Below are positions 9,570 through 17,463 of a stretch of DNA of 64,000 bases, one piece after another (within the stretch, counting starts at the first letter, position 1; the number at the start of each line of letters is the position of its first letter). A model generated the notes under the pieces. It had not been told where the DNA came from. It was given only the letters and a program-made list of their open reading frames with translations, and did no database searches. The stretch spans positions 1 through 64,000 of the forward strand of contig CAVWOV010000043.1 of the NCBI GenBank assembly GCA_963756715.1, written 5' to 3'. A program made the position numbers and the translations under genes. This stretch comes from VAZQ01 sp963756715 (GTDB taxonomy: Bacteria > Pseudomonadota > Alphaproteobacteria > Rhizobiales > Xanthobacteraceae).

Positions 9570-10385
9570 GTGTCCCACATGACTTCGGTCGGCCTCATCG
9601 GCTGCGGTGGCATTGCGCAGGATGTGATCGCGGCGATTCGCAACGTGGACGGTGCCGGCGGTGTGCGCTTCGTCGCGGCGCTGGCTCGCTCCGGCCGCAC
9701 CGATGCGGCGCGCGCGAAACTTTGCGATATCGATATCGTCGAAACGCTCGACGAACTGCTTATCCGGCAGCCCGCGGTAGTGGCCGAGGTCGCCGGCCAG
9801 CCGGCGGTTGCCGAATACGGCGAGGCGGCGCTGCGCGGTGGTTTCGATTTCCTGGTGATCTCGGTTGGTGCGCTGGCCGATCCGGCGCTGCTCGCGCGTC
9901 TCAAAGCCGCAGCGCAAGACGGCAACAGCCGCATCCTGCTGCCGGCCGGCGCTGTCGGCGGCATCGACGCAATTGCCGCAATGCGGGTCGCCGGGCTCAC
10001 TTCGGTGCGCTACCGCTCGCGCAAGCCGCCGGCGGCCTGGCGCGGCTCGCCTGCCGAAAAGCTCGCCGATCTGGGCACGCTCACACAGCGCACCCTGCTC
10101 TACAAAGGCACCGCCGGGGAGGCAGCGCTGCTCTATCCGCAGAACGCCAATGTGGCGGCTGCGGTGGCGCTGGCCGGCCTCGGCTTCGACGCGACCGAGG
10201 TCGAACTCGTCGCCGATCCCGACGCACCGGGCAATGTGCACGAGATCGAGGCGGAGGGCGCGGCCGGGCGCTTCGCCATCCAGTTGCAGGGCAAGCCGTC
10301 GCGCTCCAATCCGAAGACATCGGCGCTCGCCGCCATGAGTGTGGCGCGGGCGCTCCTTAACGAACGGGCGACGATCGTCATATGA
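9570..10385 (+). CDS. L-aspartate dehydrogenase-like protein (NadX family)
   Basis: 271 residues with an N-terminal NAD-binding motif SVGLIGCGGIAQDV and the C-terminal family block GNVHEIEAEGAAGRFAIQL...NPKTSALAAMS, which carries the His typical of aspartate dehydrogenases. That enzyme converts L-aspartate and NAD(P)+ to oxaloacetate and ammonia through iminoaspartate. It also occurs in catabolic clusters far from NAD synthesis genes. Possible starts are GTG 9570 or ATG 9579. It follows the decarboxylase-like gene by 9 bases and its stop overlaps the next start as ATGA, so translation is probably coupled to the hydroxylase large subunit. The lack of nadA/nadC neighbours argues for a catabolic rather than biosynthetic role. 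Confidence 0.75.
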   Translation: MSHMTSVGLIGCGGIAQDVIAAIRNVDGAGGVRFVAALARSGRTDAARAKLCDIDIVETLDELLIRQPAVVAEVAGQPAVAEYGEAALRGGFDFLVISVGALADPALLARLKAAAQDGNSRILLPAGAVGGIDAIAAMRVAGLTSVRYRSRKPPAAWRGSPAEKLADLGTLTQRTLLYKGTAGEAALLYPQNANVAAAVALAGLGFDATEVELVADPDAPGNVHEIEAEGAAGRFAIQLQGKPSRSNPKTSALAAMSVARALLNERATIVI

Positions 10386-12682
10386 TCGATCACACGCGCA
10401 CGACGAATGCCTTTGTGGGCAGCCCGGTCGAGCGTCTTGAAGACCTGCGGTTTCTGCGCGGCCGTGGCCAGTTCGTCGACGACATCACTGGCAAAGACGT
10501 TCTGCACGCCGTTCTCATGCGCAGCCCGGTCGCGCACGGGCGCATCCGCTCGATCGATGTCAGCGCCGCACTGTCCCGGCCCGGCGTGCATGCGGTGATC
10601 ACTGCGGCCGATGTCGGGGATGTCCCGGTCATCACCATGCGGCAGGAACTGCTGCCGGCATTCGAGGCCTACCAGCAACCGGTGATCGCCCGCGACAAGG
10701 TGCGCTATGTGGGCGAGCCGGTCGCCGTGGTCGTGGCCGACAGCGCCGCCGCTGCCGAAGACGCGCTGGAAGCGATTGCGCTCGACATTGATCCGCTACC
10801 GGCGGTGGCGGATCGCGCAGCCGCGCGCGTCAATGACAGTCTGCTGTTCGAGGCGACCGGCTCGAACCTTATGGTCACCCTGACCGCGCTGCGCGGCGAC
10901 GCCGATGCGGCGTTCAAGGACGCCGGCTATACGCGCCGCGAGCAGTTCTCGGTGCAGCGCTTCACCGCCGTCCCGATGGAGCCACGCGGGCTATTCGCCG
11001 ACTGGGACGCGAGCGCGCAGCGGCTGACGGTCCAGGGCGCCAGCAAGGTACCGTTTCACAATCGCCGGATTCTCGCGAAGCAGATGAAGCTGCCGGAAGA
11101 CTCGATCAGCATGGTCGAGTGCGATGTCGGCGGCGGCTTCGGCGTCCGCGGCGAATTCTATCCCGAGGATTTCCTGATTCCGTTCGCGGCGCGTCTGCTC
11201 GGCCGGCCGGTGAAATGGACCGAAGACCGGCGCGAGCATCTCATCGCGACCAATCATGCCCGCGACGCCGAATGCACGCTGGAGATTGCCTGCGACGCCG
11301 ACGGCAGGATCATCGGTCTGCGCGGCCACGCGGCGGTCGATCTCGGCGCCTATATCCGCACCAACGGCGCGACCGCTGCCCGTAACCTCATCCAGATTCT
11401 TTCCGGCCCCTACCGGGTTCCAAACATCAACGTCAGTGTCGACCTGCTGGTGACCAACAAGACGCCGTCCGGCACCTACCGCGGGCCGGGGCGGTTCGAG
11501 GCCGATTTCTTCCGTGAACGGCTGTTCGACATGGCGGCGCGGGACCTCGATCTCGACCGGGTCGAGTTCCGGCGGCGCAACCTGATCGCCGAATCCGAGA
11601 TGCCGTATTCGCTTGCCCGCGTTGTGCCGCTCGATATCGAGACCGCAACCGACAGTGGCGACTACCGCGTGACGCTCGACCGCTGCGCCGACGAATTCAA
11701 CTGGCGCGAGAAGGCGGCGCTGCAGGGCAGGTTGATCGACGGCCGCTATCACGGCGTCGGCATCGGCTGCTACTTCGAGGGTGGCGGCTCGGGGCCGCGC
11801 GAGAACGTGCGGCTTGAACTGGAGGCCGACGGTTCGGTCTCGGTCTATGTCGGCTCGTCGTCGGTGGGGCAGGGCGTCGAGACGGTGTTCGCGCAGATCG
11901 CGGCCGATGCCCTCGAACGGCCGATGGAGGCGATCCGCGGCGTTTATCACGGCTCGACCAGCTACGTGCGGCAGGGCTTTGGCTCATACAGTTCGCGCTC
12001 GATCGTGATGGGCGGCTCCGCCATCGTGGCAGCGGCTGCCAGCCTCAAGGACCAGATCCGTGACGCGGCGGCGCGGAGGCTGAACTGCGGCGCGCAGGAC
12101 ATTACGCTCGACGGCGGCCGGGCGATCGGACCTGGCAATGTCGCGATCACCTGGGGCGAACTGGCCGGTGCCGGCATTTCGGCCGAAGGCACCTATGCGA
12201 GCAACCACCGAACCTACAGTTACGGCGCGCATGCCGCGCACGTGGCGGTCGATCCGAAGACCGGCCGGGTGGAACTCCTCGACTATCTCGCCGTCGAGGA
12301 CGTCGGCCGCATCATCAACCCGTTGACGCTGCACGGCCAGGCGGTCGGCGCGATCGTGCAGGGGCTCGGCGGTGTGTTCATGGAACACGTGATCTATGAC
12401 GAGCAAGGGCAACTGCTGACCGGCTCGCTCGCCGACTACATGATGCCGACGGCGAGCGATTTTCCTTACATCCGCGCCATGGCCTTCGAGGACAAACCGG
12501 CGCCACACAACCCGCTCGGCGCCAAGGGCGCGGGCGAGGGCGGCATTATCCCGGTCGGCGGCGTGATCGCCAATGCGGTAGCGGCGGCCCTTCGACCGCT
12601 CGGTATAGAACCGCGCGACCTGCCGCTGTCGCCGCCGAACGTGTGGGCCTTGATCAGTACATCCGGCGCGCGCTCGCGTTGA
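10382..12682 (+). CDS. molybdenum hydroxylase large subunit 1 (xanthine dehydrogenase family)
   Basis: 766 residues. It opens VGSPVERLEDLRFLRGRGQFVDDI, the standard start of the CoxL/aldehyde-oxidase large subunit. Cofactor-binding segments visible are GGGFGVRGEFYPEDF near residue 247, TPSGTYRGPGRFEADF near 362 and GAKGAGEGG near 713, where the Glu of GAGE is the conserved catalytic base. The AYXCSFR loop of true form I CO dehydrogenase is absent, so CO oxidation is unlikely. The start codon overlaps the NadX-like stop. The FAD and iron-sulfur subunits follow at 12758 and 13771 and a second large subunit at 14253. It likely hydroxylates an aromatic or heteroaromatic ring using water. Substrate not predictable. 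Confidence 0.85.
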   Translation: MIDHTRTTNAFVGSPVERLEDLRFLRGRGQFVDDITGKDVLHAVLMRSPVAHGRIRSIDVSAALSRPGVHAVITAADVGDVPVITMRQELLPAFEAYQQPVIARDKVRYVGEPVAVVVADSAAAAEDALEAIALDIDPLPAVADRAAARVNDSLLFEATGSNLMVTLTALRGDADAAFKDAGYTRREQFSVQRFTAVPMEPRGLFADWDASAQRLTVQGASKVPFHNRRILAKQMKLPEDSISMVECDVGGGFGVRGEFYPEDFLIPFAARLLGRPVKWTEDRREHLIATNHARDAECTLEIACDADGRIIGLRGHAAVDLGAYIRTNGATAARNLIQILSGPYRVPNINVSVDLLVTNKTPSGTYRGPGRFEADFFRERLFDMAARDLDLDRVEFRRRNLIAESEMPYSLARVVPLDIETATDSGDYRVTLDRCADEFNWREKAALQGRLIDGRYHGVGIGCYFEGGGSGPRENVRLELEADGSVSVYVGSSSVGQGVETVFAQIAADALERPMEAIRGVYHGSTSYVRQGFGSYSSRSIVMGGSAIVAAAASLKDQIRDAAARRLNCGAQDITLDGGRAIGPGNVAITWGELAGAGISAEGTYASNHRTYSYGAHAAHVAVDPKTGRVELLDYLAVEDVGRIINPLTLHGQAVGAIVQGLGGVFMEHVIYDEQGQLLTGSLADYMMPTASDFPYIRAMAFEDKPAPHNPLGAKGAGEGGIIPVGGVIANAVAAALRPLGIEPRDLPLSPPNVWALISTSGARSR

Positions 12683-12757
12683 CCGGTCTGCAATTACGAT
12701 GGTAGGAACTAATTCAATGAATTTGCATCGGTCTAATTCGAAGCGGACGCGTAACTC

Positions 12758-13612
12758 ATGAAAATGCCGCCCTTCGAATATGCTTGCCCGACCACCATCT
12801 CCGAAGCCGTGAAGCTCCTGGCCGCAAATGACGACGCCAAGGCGCTCGCGGGCGGCCAGAGCCTGGTGCCGATGCTGGCGTTCCGGCTCGCGCAGCCGTC
12901 GATGCTGGTCGATCTGCGCAAGCTGACCGAGCTTCGCCAGATCAAGATTTCCGATGCCGGCGTATCGCTCGGCGCCATGACGCGCTGGCGCGACATCGAG
13001 GACGACGATCGGCTCGCCACCGCGCATCCGCTGCTCAAGGCGGCGATCGCGCATGTCGCGCATTATCAGATCCGTAATCGCGGCACCGTCGGCGGCAGTG
13101 TCGCGCATGCCGATCCGGCCGCCGAAATGCCCGGCATCGCGGTTGCGTGCGACGCCGAGATGGTGGTGATCGGCAAGGCTGGTGAGCGCGTCATCAAGGC
13201 TGGCGATTTCTTCCAGGGGCCATTGATGACCGCGCTCGCTGCTGACGAGATCATCGTCGAAATCCGCCTGCCCGCCTGGCCCGCGGGCCGGCGCTGGGGC
13301 TTCCAGGAGTTCTCCCGCCGCCGCGGCGACTTCGCGATGGCCGCCGCTGCGGTTTTCTACGATCAGGACGCCGACGGCCGCGCACGCAATGCCCATGTCG
13401 GCGCGATCGGCGTTGCTGACCGGCCGTTGCGGCTTACCGTCGTCGAGCGCGTACTGAATGGCCAGATGATCGACGACGCAACGATCGCCAAGGCGGATGC
13501 GGCGGCCTCTGCCGCTGTCAATCCGGACGACGATATTCACGCGAGCGGCGCCTATCGCAAGGCGCTGGTCGGAACGATGGTCGAACGTGCGCTCAAGGCG
13601 GCGTCGGCGTAG
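12758..13612 (+). CDS. molybdenum hydroxylase FAD-binding medium subunit
   Basis: 284 residues, CoxM/CutM-like. FAD-binding segments are AGGQSLVPMLAFRLAQPSMLVDL near residue 31 and the IRNRGTVGGSVAHADPAAEMP block near 106, both typical of FAD_binding_5 proteins; a CO-dehydrogenase-flavoprotein-type C-terminal domain follows from about residue 175. It passes electrons from the [2Fe-2S] subunit to FAD. It is the only medium subunit in the window although three large subunits are present, so it may serve both flanking large subunits. It lies 75 bases after large subunit 1 and is separated from the small subunit by a palindromic repeat. Confidence 0.88.
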   Translation: MKMPPFEYACPTTISEAVKLLAANDDAKALAGGQSLVPMLAFRLAQPSMLVDLRKLTELRQIKISDAGVSLGAMTRWRDIEDDDRLATAHPLLKAAIAHVAHYQIRNRGTVGGSVAHADPAAEMPGIAVACDAEMVVIGKAGERVIKAGDFFQGPLMTALAADEIIVEIRLPAWPAGRRWGFQEFSRRRGDFAMAAAAVFYDQDADGRARNAHVGAIGVADRPLRLTVVERVLNGQMIDDATIAKADAAASAAVNPDDDIHASGAYRKALVGTMVERALKAASA

Positions 13613-13651
13613 GCAAGCACTCGGTTCTGGATGGTCAGCACGTCAAACTCA

Positions 13652-13730
13652 CCGTTCGTCCCCGCGAAAGCGGGGACCCAGAAAAAGTCTGGCGCTGAAA
13701 GCTGGGTCCCGCTTTCGCGGGGACGAACGG
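13652..13730. repeat. long palindrome between hydroxylase subunit genes
   Basis: Left arm 13652-13681 and right arm 13702-13730 match over 29 of 30 bases, with one C missing on the right, and enclose a 20-base loop. The core CCCCGCGAAAGCGGGGACCC is itself palindromic. It belongs to the repeat type seen at 341-402 and 58119-58155. Within an operon it could attenuate transcription or stabilise the upstream mRNA. Confidence 0.75.
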
Positions 13731-13770
13731 AGGAGAATCCTACGAACGCAAGTCATTCGGCGGAATTGAG

Positions 13771-14256
13771 ATGGTCAAGTTTGAAGTCAACGGAAAGCCC
13801 GTCGAGGTCGAGGTCGAACCCCGACTCACGCTCGCCGATTGCCTGCGGCACCATCTGCGGCTGACGGGTACGCATGTCGGCTGTGAGCACGGCGTGTGCG
13901 GTGCCTGCACGGTGCTGGTCGATGGCGCGGCGGTGCGCTCGTGCCTCATGCTGGCGGTGCAGGCGGAAGGTTCGAAAGTCGTCACCGTCGAGGGACTGTC
14001 GAAGGACGAGGGGCTTACGCCGCTGCAGGCGTCGTTCCGTAAACACCATGCCTTGCAGTGCGGTTTCTGCACGCCCGGCATGATCACCACCGCGCATGCG
14101 CTGTTGAGCGAGGAGCCGGACTGCGACGCCGACCGGGTACGCGAGGTGCTGTCCGGCAACATCTGCCGCTGCACCGGTTATATCTCGATCGTCGAGGCAG
14201 TGCTCGACGCGCGCACAGCCTACAGAGCCGGCGGCGGCCGGGACACCAGCTCATGA
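13771..14256 (+). CDS. molybdenum hydroxylase [2Fe-2S] small subunit
   Basis: 161 residues with all eight cluster ligands of the family. The N-terminal plant-type ferredoxin domain has Cys38, Cys43, Cys46 and Cys58 (in CEHGVCGACTVLVDG). The C-terminal helical domain has Cys97, Cys100 (QCGFCTPGM), Cys132 and Cys134 (ICRCTGY). It relays electrons from the molybdopterin centre to FAD. The stop codon overlaps the start of large subunit 2 as ATGA, indicating coupled translation with that subunit rather than with large subunit 1. Confidence 0.92.
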   Translation: MVKFEVNGKPVEVEVEPRLTLADCLRHHLRLTGTHVGCEHGVCGACTVLVDGAAVRSCLMLAVQAEGSKVVTVEGLSKDEGLTPLQASFRKHHALQCGFCTPGMITTAHALLSEEPDCDADRVREVLSGNICRCTGYISIVEAVLDARTAYRAGGGRDTSS

Positions 14257-16535
14257 GAAACACCTACATCGGCACTCCGATGGAGCGCCGCGAGGATCTG
14301 CGCTTCCTGCGCGGGCGCGGCGAGTATCTCGACGATCTCTCCGTCGAGGGTCTGCTCTATGCGGTGATCCTGCGGAGTTCGATGGCGCACGGCCGCCTCG
14401 TGTCGGTCGACGCCTCGGCGGCGCTGAAGCGTCCCGGCGTGCATGCGGTGATCACCGCGAGCGATATGCCCGGCGGCGTGCCGATCATTCCGATGCGGCT
14501 GCAGCCGCTGCCCGAGTTCAAACCGTTCGAGCAGCCGGTGATCGCCCACGACAAGGTGCGTTACGTCGGTGAGCCGATCGCTGTCGTGCTGGCGGACAGC
14601 GTCGCGAGCGGCGAAGACGCGCTGGACGCGATCACGGTCGAGATCGAACCGCTGCCGCCGGTGGCGGATTGCAAGAGCGCGACGCAGGGTGACAGCCTGC
14701 TGTTCGAAACCACCGGTACCAACCGCTCGCTGGTGTTCCGCGCGCGCAAGGGCGACGCCGACGCCGCGTTCCGCGACGCTCCCTACGTTCGGCGCGAGCG
14801 GATGCGCACAGGGCGGCACTATGGTCTCACGATGGAGCCGCGCGGCGTGATGGCGCAGTGGGATGCGGCGAAGGGACGGCTCACGGTGTCGGGGGCCGCC
14901 AAGGTGCCGTTCTTCAACAGGCGCATCCTGGCGAAACAGATCGGCCTGCCCGAAGACTCGATCGAGATGATCGAGAACGACGTCGGCGGCGGGTTCGGCG
15001 CCCGCGGCGAGTTCTATCCGGAAGACTTCCTCATCCCATTCGCGGCGCGTCACGTTAATCGTCCGGTGAAGTGGACCGAGGACCGTCGCGAGAATCTCAT
15101 CGCGATGAATCATGCGCGTGAGGCGGAAGCCGACCTGGAGATCGCATGCGCGCGCGACGGCACCATCCTGGCGCTGCGCGGCGAGGTGCACAACGACATG
15201 GGCGCCTACATGCGCACCAACGGCGCGGTCGGCACCCGCAATGTCGTGCAGTTCATGGCCGGGCCGTACCGCGTGCCCCACGTCAAGATCGACTCGCTGC
15301 TCTGGATGACCAACAAGACGCCGGTCGGCACTTACCGCGGACCCGGCCGGTTCGAGGCCAACTTCTTTTTCGAGCGGATGCTCGACATGGTGTCGGCCGA
15401 TCTTGGCATCGATCGCGTCGAGTTCCGCCGCCGCAATCTGGTGTCGGCCGCGGAGCAGCCCTACCCGGTCGCGCATGTGCAGCCGACCGACGCCAAGGAC
15501 CAATACGACAGCGGCGACTACCGGGCGGCGTTCGATCGGTGCCTGAAGGAATTCGGCTGGGACGAGAAGGCCAAGCTCGCCGGCAAGCTGATCGACGGCT
15601 GCTACCACGGTCTCGGCGTCGTCTGCTTCATCGAGGGTGGCGCCGCCGGTCCGAAGGAAACCGCGCGGCTGGAGATCAATGACGACGGCACCATCTCGGT
15701 GTATCTCGGCACGACTTCGGTCGGGCAGGGGGTCGAAACCATCTTCGCGCAGATCGCCGCGGACGCGCTGGAGGTGCCGATCGAGCGCATCCGCCACGTT
15801 CATCATGGCTCGACCAGCTATGTGAGCGACGGCTACGGCGCCTATCACTCACGCTCGACCGTGATGGGCGGCTCGGCGCTGCTCGATGCGGTCAACAATT
15901 TCCAGGGCGCAATCCGCGACGCCGGCGCCAAGCGGCTCGGCTGTGATCCGGCCGCGATCAGGATCGACGAAGACAAGGTCAGCGGTCCGGGCGGCAAGTC
16001 GTTTCCGCTGCAGGAACTCGCGGGGCTGTCGGTCGAAGGCGCATTTCTCAACCATCGCCATACCTACAGCTACGGCACCCATGCCGCCCACATCACGGTC
16101 GATCCGAAGCTCGGCGGAATCAAGATCGTCGACTACGTCGTGGTGCAGGACGTAGGCCGTGCCATCAACCCGCTGACGCTGCGCGGTCAGGTGATCGGCT
16201 CGCTGGTGCAGGGGCTCGGCGGCGCCTGTCTCGAACATCTGCAGTATGACGACCAGGCGCAATTCCTGACCGGATCGCTTGCCGACTATCTGCTGCCGAC
16301 CGCGTCCGACTTTCCCAACCTGCGTTGCATCGTGCTCGACGATCATCCCTCGCCCATCAACCCGCTCGGCGCCAAGGGCGCGGGCGAGGGCGGCATCATC
16401 GCGGCCGGCGGCGCCATCGGGAACGCGGTCGCGAACGCGCTGAGTTCATTCGGGGTCGAGCCGCGCGAACTTCCGCTCACGCCGTCGCGCATCTGGGAAC
16501 TCCTGCAAGCTGCGCGGCACAGCATTGCGGCTTAG
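14253..16535 (+). CDS. molybdenum hydroxylase large subunit 2
   Basis: 760 residues from ATG 14253 (MRNTYIGTPMERREDLRFLRG); a longer upstream open frame is only an overlap with the small subunit. It is a close paralogue of large subunit 1, sharing GGGFGARGEFYPEDFLIPFAAR, TPVGTYRGPGRFEANF and GAKGAGEGGIIAAGGAIGNAVA with the catalytic Glu retained. Both copies look fully functional by motif. The two large subunits flank one medium and one small gene, so either they form alternative enzymes with shared electron-transfer subunits or a complex with two different large subunits. The AYXCSFR loop of CO dehydrogenase is absent. Confidence 0.87.
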   Translation: MRNTYIGTPMERREDLRFLRGRGEYLDDLSVEGLLYAVILRSSMAHGRLVSVDASAALKRPGVHAVITASDMPGGVPIIPMRLQPLPEFKPFEQPVIAHDKVRYVGEPIAVVLADSVASGEDALDAITVEIEPLPPVADCKSATQGDSLLFETTGTNRSLVFRARKGDADAAFRDAPYVRRERMRTGRHYGLTMEPRGVMAQWDAAKGRLTVSGAAKVPFFNRRILAKQIGLPEDSIEMIENDVGGGFGARGEFYPEDFLIPFAARHVNRPVKWTEDRRENLIAMNHAREAEADLEIACARDGTILALRGEVHNDMGAYMRTNGAVGTRNVVQFMAGPYRVPHVKIDSLLWMTNKTPVGTYRGPGRFEANFFFERMLDMVSADLGIDRVEFRRRNLVSAAEQPYPVAHVQPTDAKDQYDSGDYRAAFDRCLKEFGWDEKAKLAGKLIDGCYHGLGVVCFIEGGAAGPKETARLEINDDGTISVYLGTTSVGQGVETIFAQIAADALEVPIERIRHVHHGSTSYVSDGYGAYHSRSTVMGGSALLDAVNNFQGAIRDAGAKRLGCDPAAIRIDEDKVSGPGGKSFPLQELAGLSVEGAFLNHRHTYSYGTHAAHITVDPKLGGIKIVDYVVVQDVGRAINPLTLRGQVIGSLVQGLGGACLEHLQYDDQAQFLTGSLADYLLPTASDFPNLRCIVLDDHPSPINPLGAKGAGEGGIIAAGGAIGNAVANALSSFGVEPRELPLTPSRIWELLQAARHSIAA

Positions 16536-16694
16536 CGTGGCGGTTCAGAAGTCCGCATCATTGCTTCCGAGAGTTTGCAATGCGGACTTCTGAACCAAAG
16601 CCACACTAGATCAATAGGTTGCTAGTGTCCTTCGATTCGGAAGTTCGCAAACGTGAGTGCCGCAGGATGATGCGAACTTCGGAATCGGGACACT
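16536..16694. repeat. paired-hairpin element, copy 1
   Basis: Two adjacent long stems. Stem one pairs 16542-16558 with 16580-16596 (17 perfect pairs, GGTTCAGAAGTCCGCAT) and extends outward through GTGGC/GCCAC. Stem two pairs AGTGTCC...CGATTCGGAAGTTCGCA (16624-16649) with TGCGAACTTCGGAATCGGGACACT (16671-16694) with one mismatch and a two-base TT bulge. The linker holds ACTAG...GCTAG. The same architecture with different stem sequences is at 51108-51277. Confidence 0.8.
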
Positions 16695-16772
16695 TACGGC
16701 GTGTCGTTGACGGACCGGCCGCACGGGGCCTAGTTTGAACGCAACGCCAATTTGCAATCAAAGGAGCACGCC

Positions 16773-17303
16773 ATGAGCGTTGCACGGCATCCGCGTCCAC
16801 CGGAACTGGTCGACATGCCGATCGATGAGATCATGCAGAAATTCGTCGGCCGCTTTCGCGAAAAGACGCCCGACTGGGCCGCTTTCGAGGACGCCAAGAT
16901 CGAAGGCTACAAGCGCGCGCAGCACCGTTTCATCGGCGCCGGCGGCTCCGGCAAGCACGCTGATCCGACCGTGATCCCGGCCAAGAACTTCACGCTCTCG
17001 ATCATGTATGTGGAGCCCGGTCAGGGCAACGCCGCGCACACCCACGAGGTCGAGGAGATTTTCTTCGTCCTGCAGGGCTATCTCGACGTTTTTGTCGAGG
17101 ATGAGAGCGGCAAGCGTCTGACCACCCGCCTCGGCCCGTGGGAGTGCATCGCCTGCCCGGCGGGCGTCATTCACGGCTATCAGAACGACAGCCTCGGACC
17201 GGTCTATTTCCAGGTCATGCTTGGGCGCGGCAAGCCGGAGGCGATGGGTTACGCGGACGACGATCTCTACAAGCGCCGCGATGCGCACCTGAAGGCGGTG
17301 TGA
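16773..17303 (+). CDS. cupin-domain protein
   Basis: 176 residues from ATG 16773, which has AAAGGAG five bases upstream; an in-frame TTG at 16752 is unlikely. One cupin domain is visible, with HTHEVEEIFFVLQGYLDVFVED (metal-binding His-x-His-x-Glu pattern, near residue 90) and the second motif PAGVIHGYQND near 134. Cupins of this type bind a divalent metal and include dioxygenases, isomerases and decarboxylases of aromatic metabolism. It lies alone after the paired hairpins and before a palindromic repeat, so it may be its own transcription unit. Function undetermined. Confidence 0.75.
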   Translation: MSVARHPRPPELVDMPIDEIMQKFVGRFREKTPDWAAFEDAKIEGYKRAQHRFIGAGGSGKHADPTVIPAKNFTLSIMYVEPGQGNAAHTHEVEEIFFVLQGYLDVFVEDESGKRLTTRLGPWECIACPAGVIHGYQNDSLGPVYFQVMLGRGKPEAMGYADDDLYKRRDAHLKAV

Positions 17304-17331
17304 ATTCTCATAAACGTTGGCGCTCGGTCGG

Positions 17332-17445
17332 CCTCATGCTGAGGAGCGCACGAAGTGCGCGTCTCGAAGCATGCCAAGATGGTCGGTAACCAGCCGCCAT
17401 GCTTCGAGAGGCCCTCGCGGCGCTCGGGCTCCTCAGCATAGGGCC
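17332..17445. repeat. nested palindromic repeat between convergent genes
   Basis: Outer arms ATGCTGAGGAGC (17336-17347) and GCTCCTCAGCAT (17428-17439) enclose inner arms CTCGAAGCATG (17363-17373) and CATGCTTCGAG (17398-17408). It lies between the stops of two converging genes and may act as a shared terminator. The outer arm matches the repeat at 2785. Confidence 0.7.
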
Positions 17446-17463
17446 GAGCGGGTATGCGGTTTG

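Noticed and set aside
8463..10241. 592-residue minus-strand open frame
   Set aside because: Antisense to the well-supported decarboxylase-like and aspartate-dehydrogenase-like genes; composition is Arg/Ala/His-rich with no recognisable domain.
11984..13540. 518-residue minus-strand open frame
   Set aside because: Antisense to large subunit 1 and the FAD subunit; no motif.
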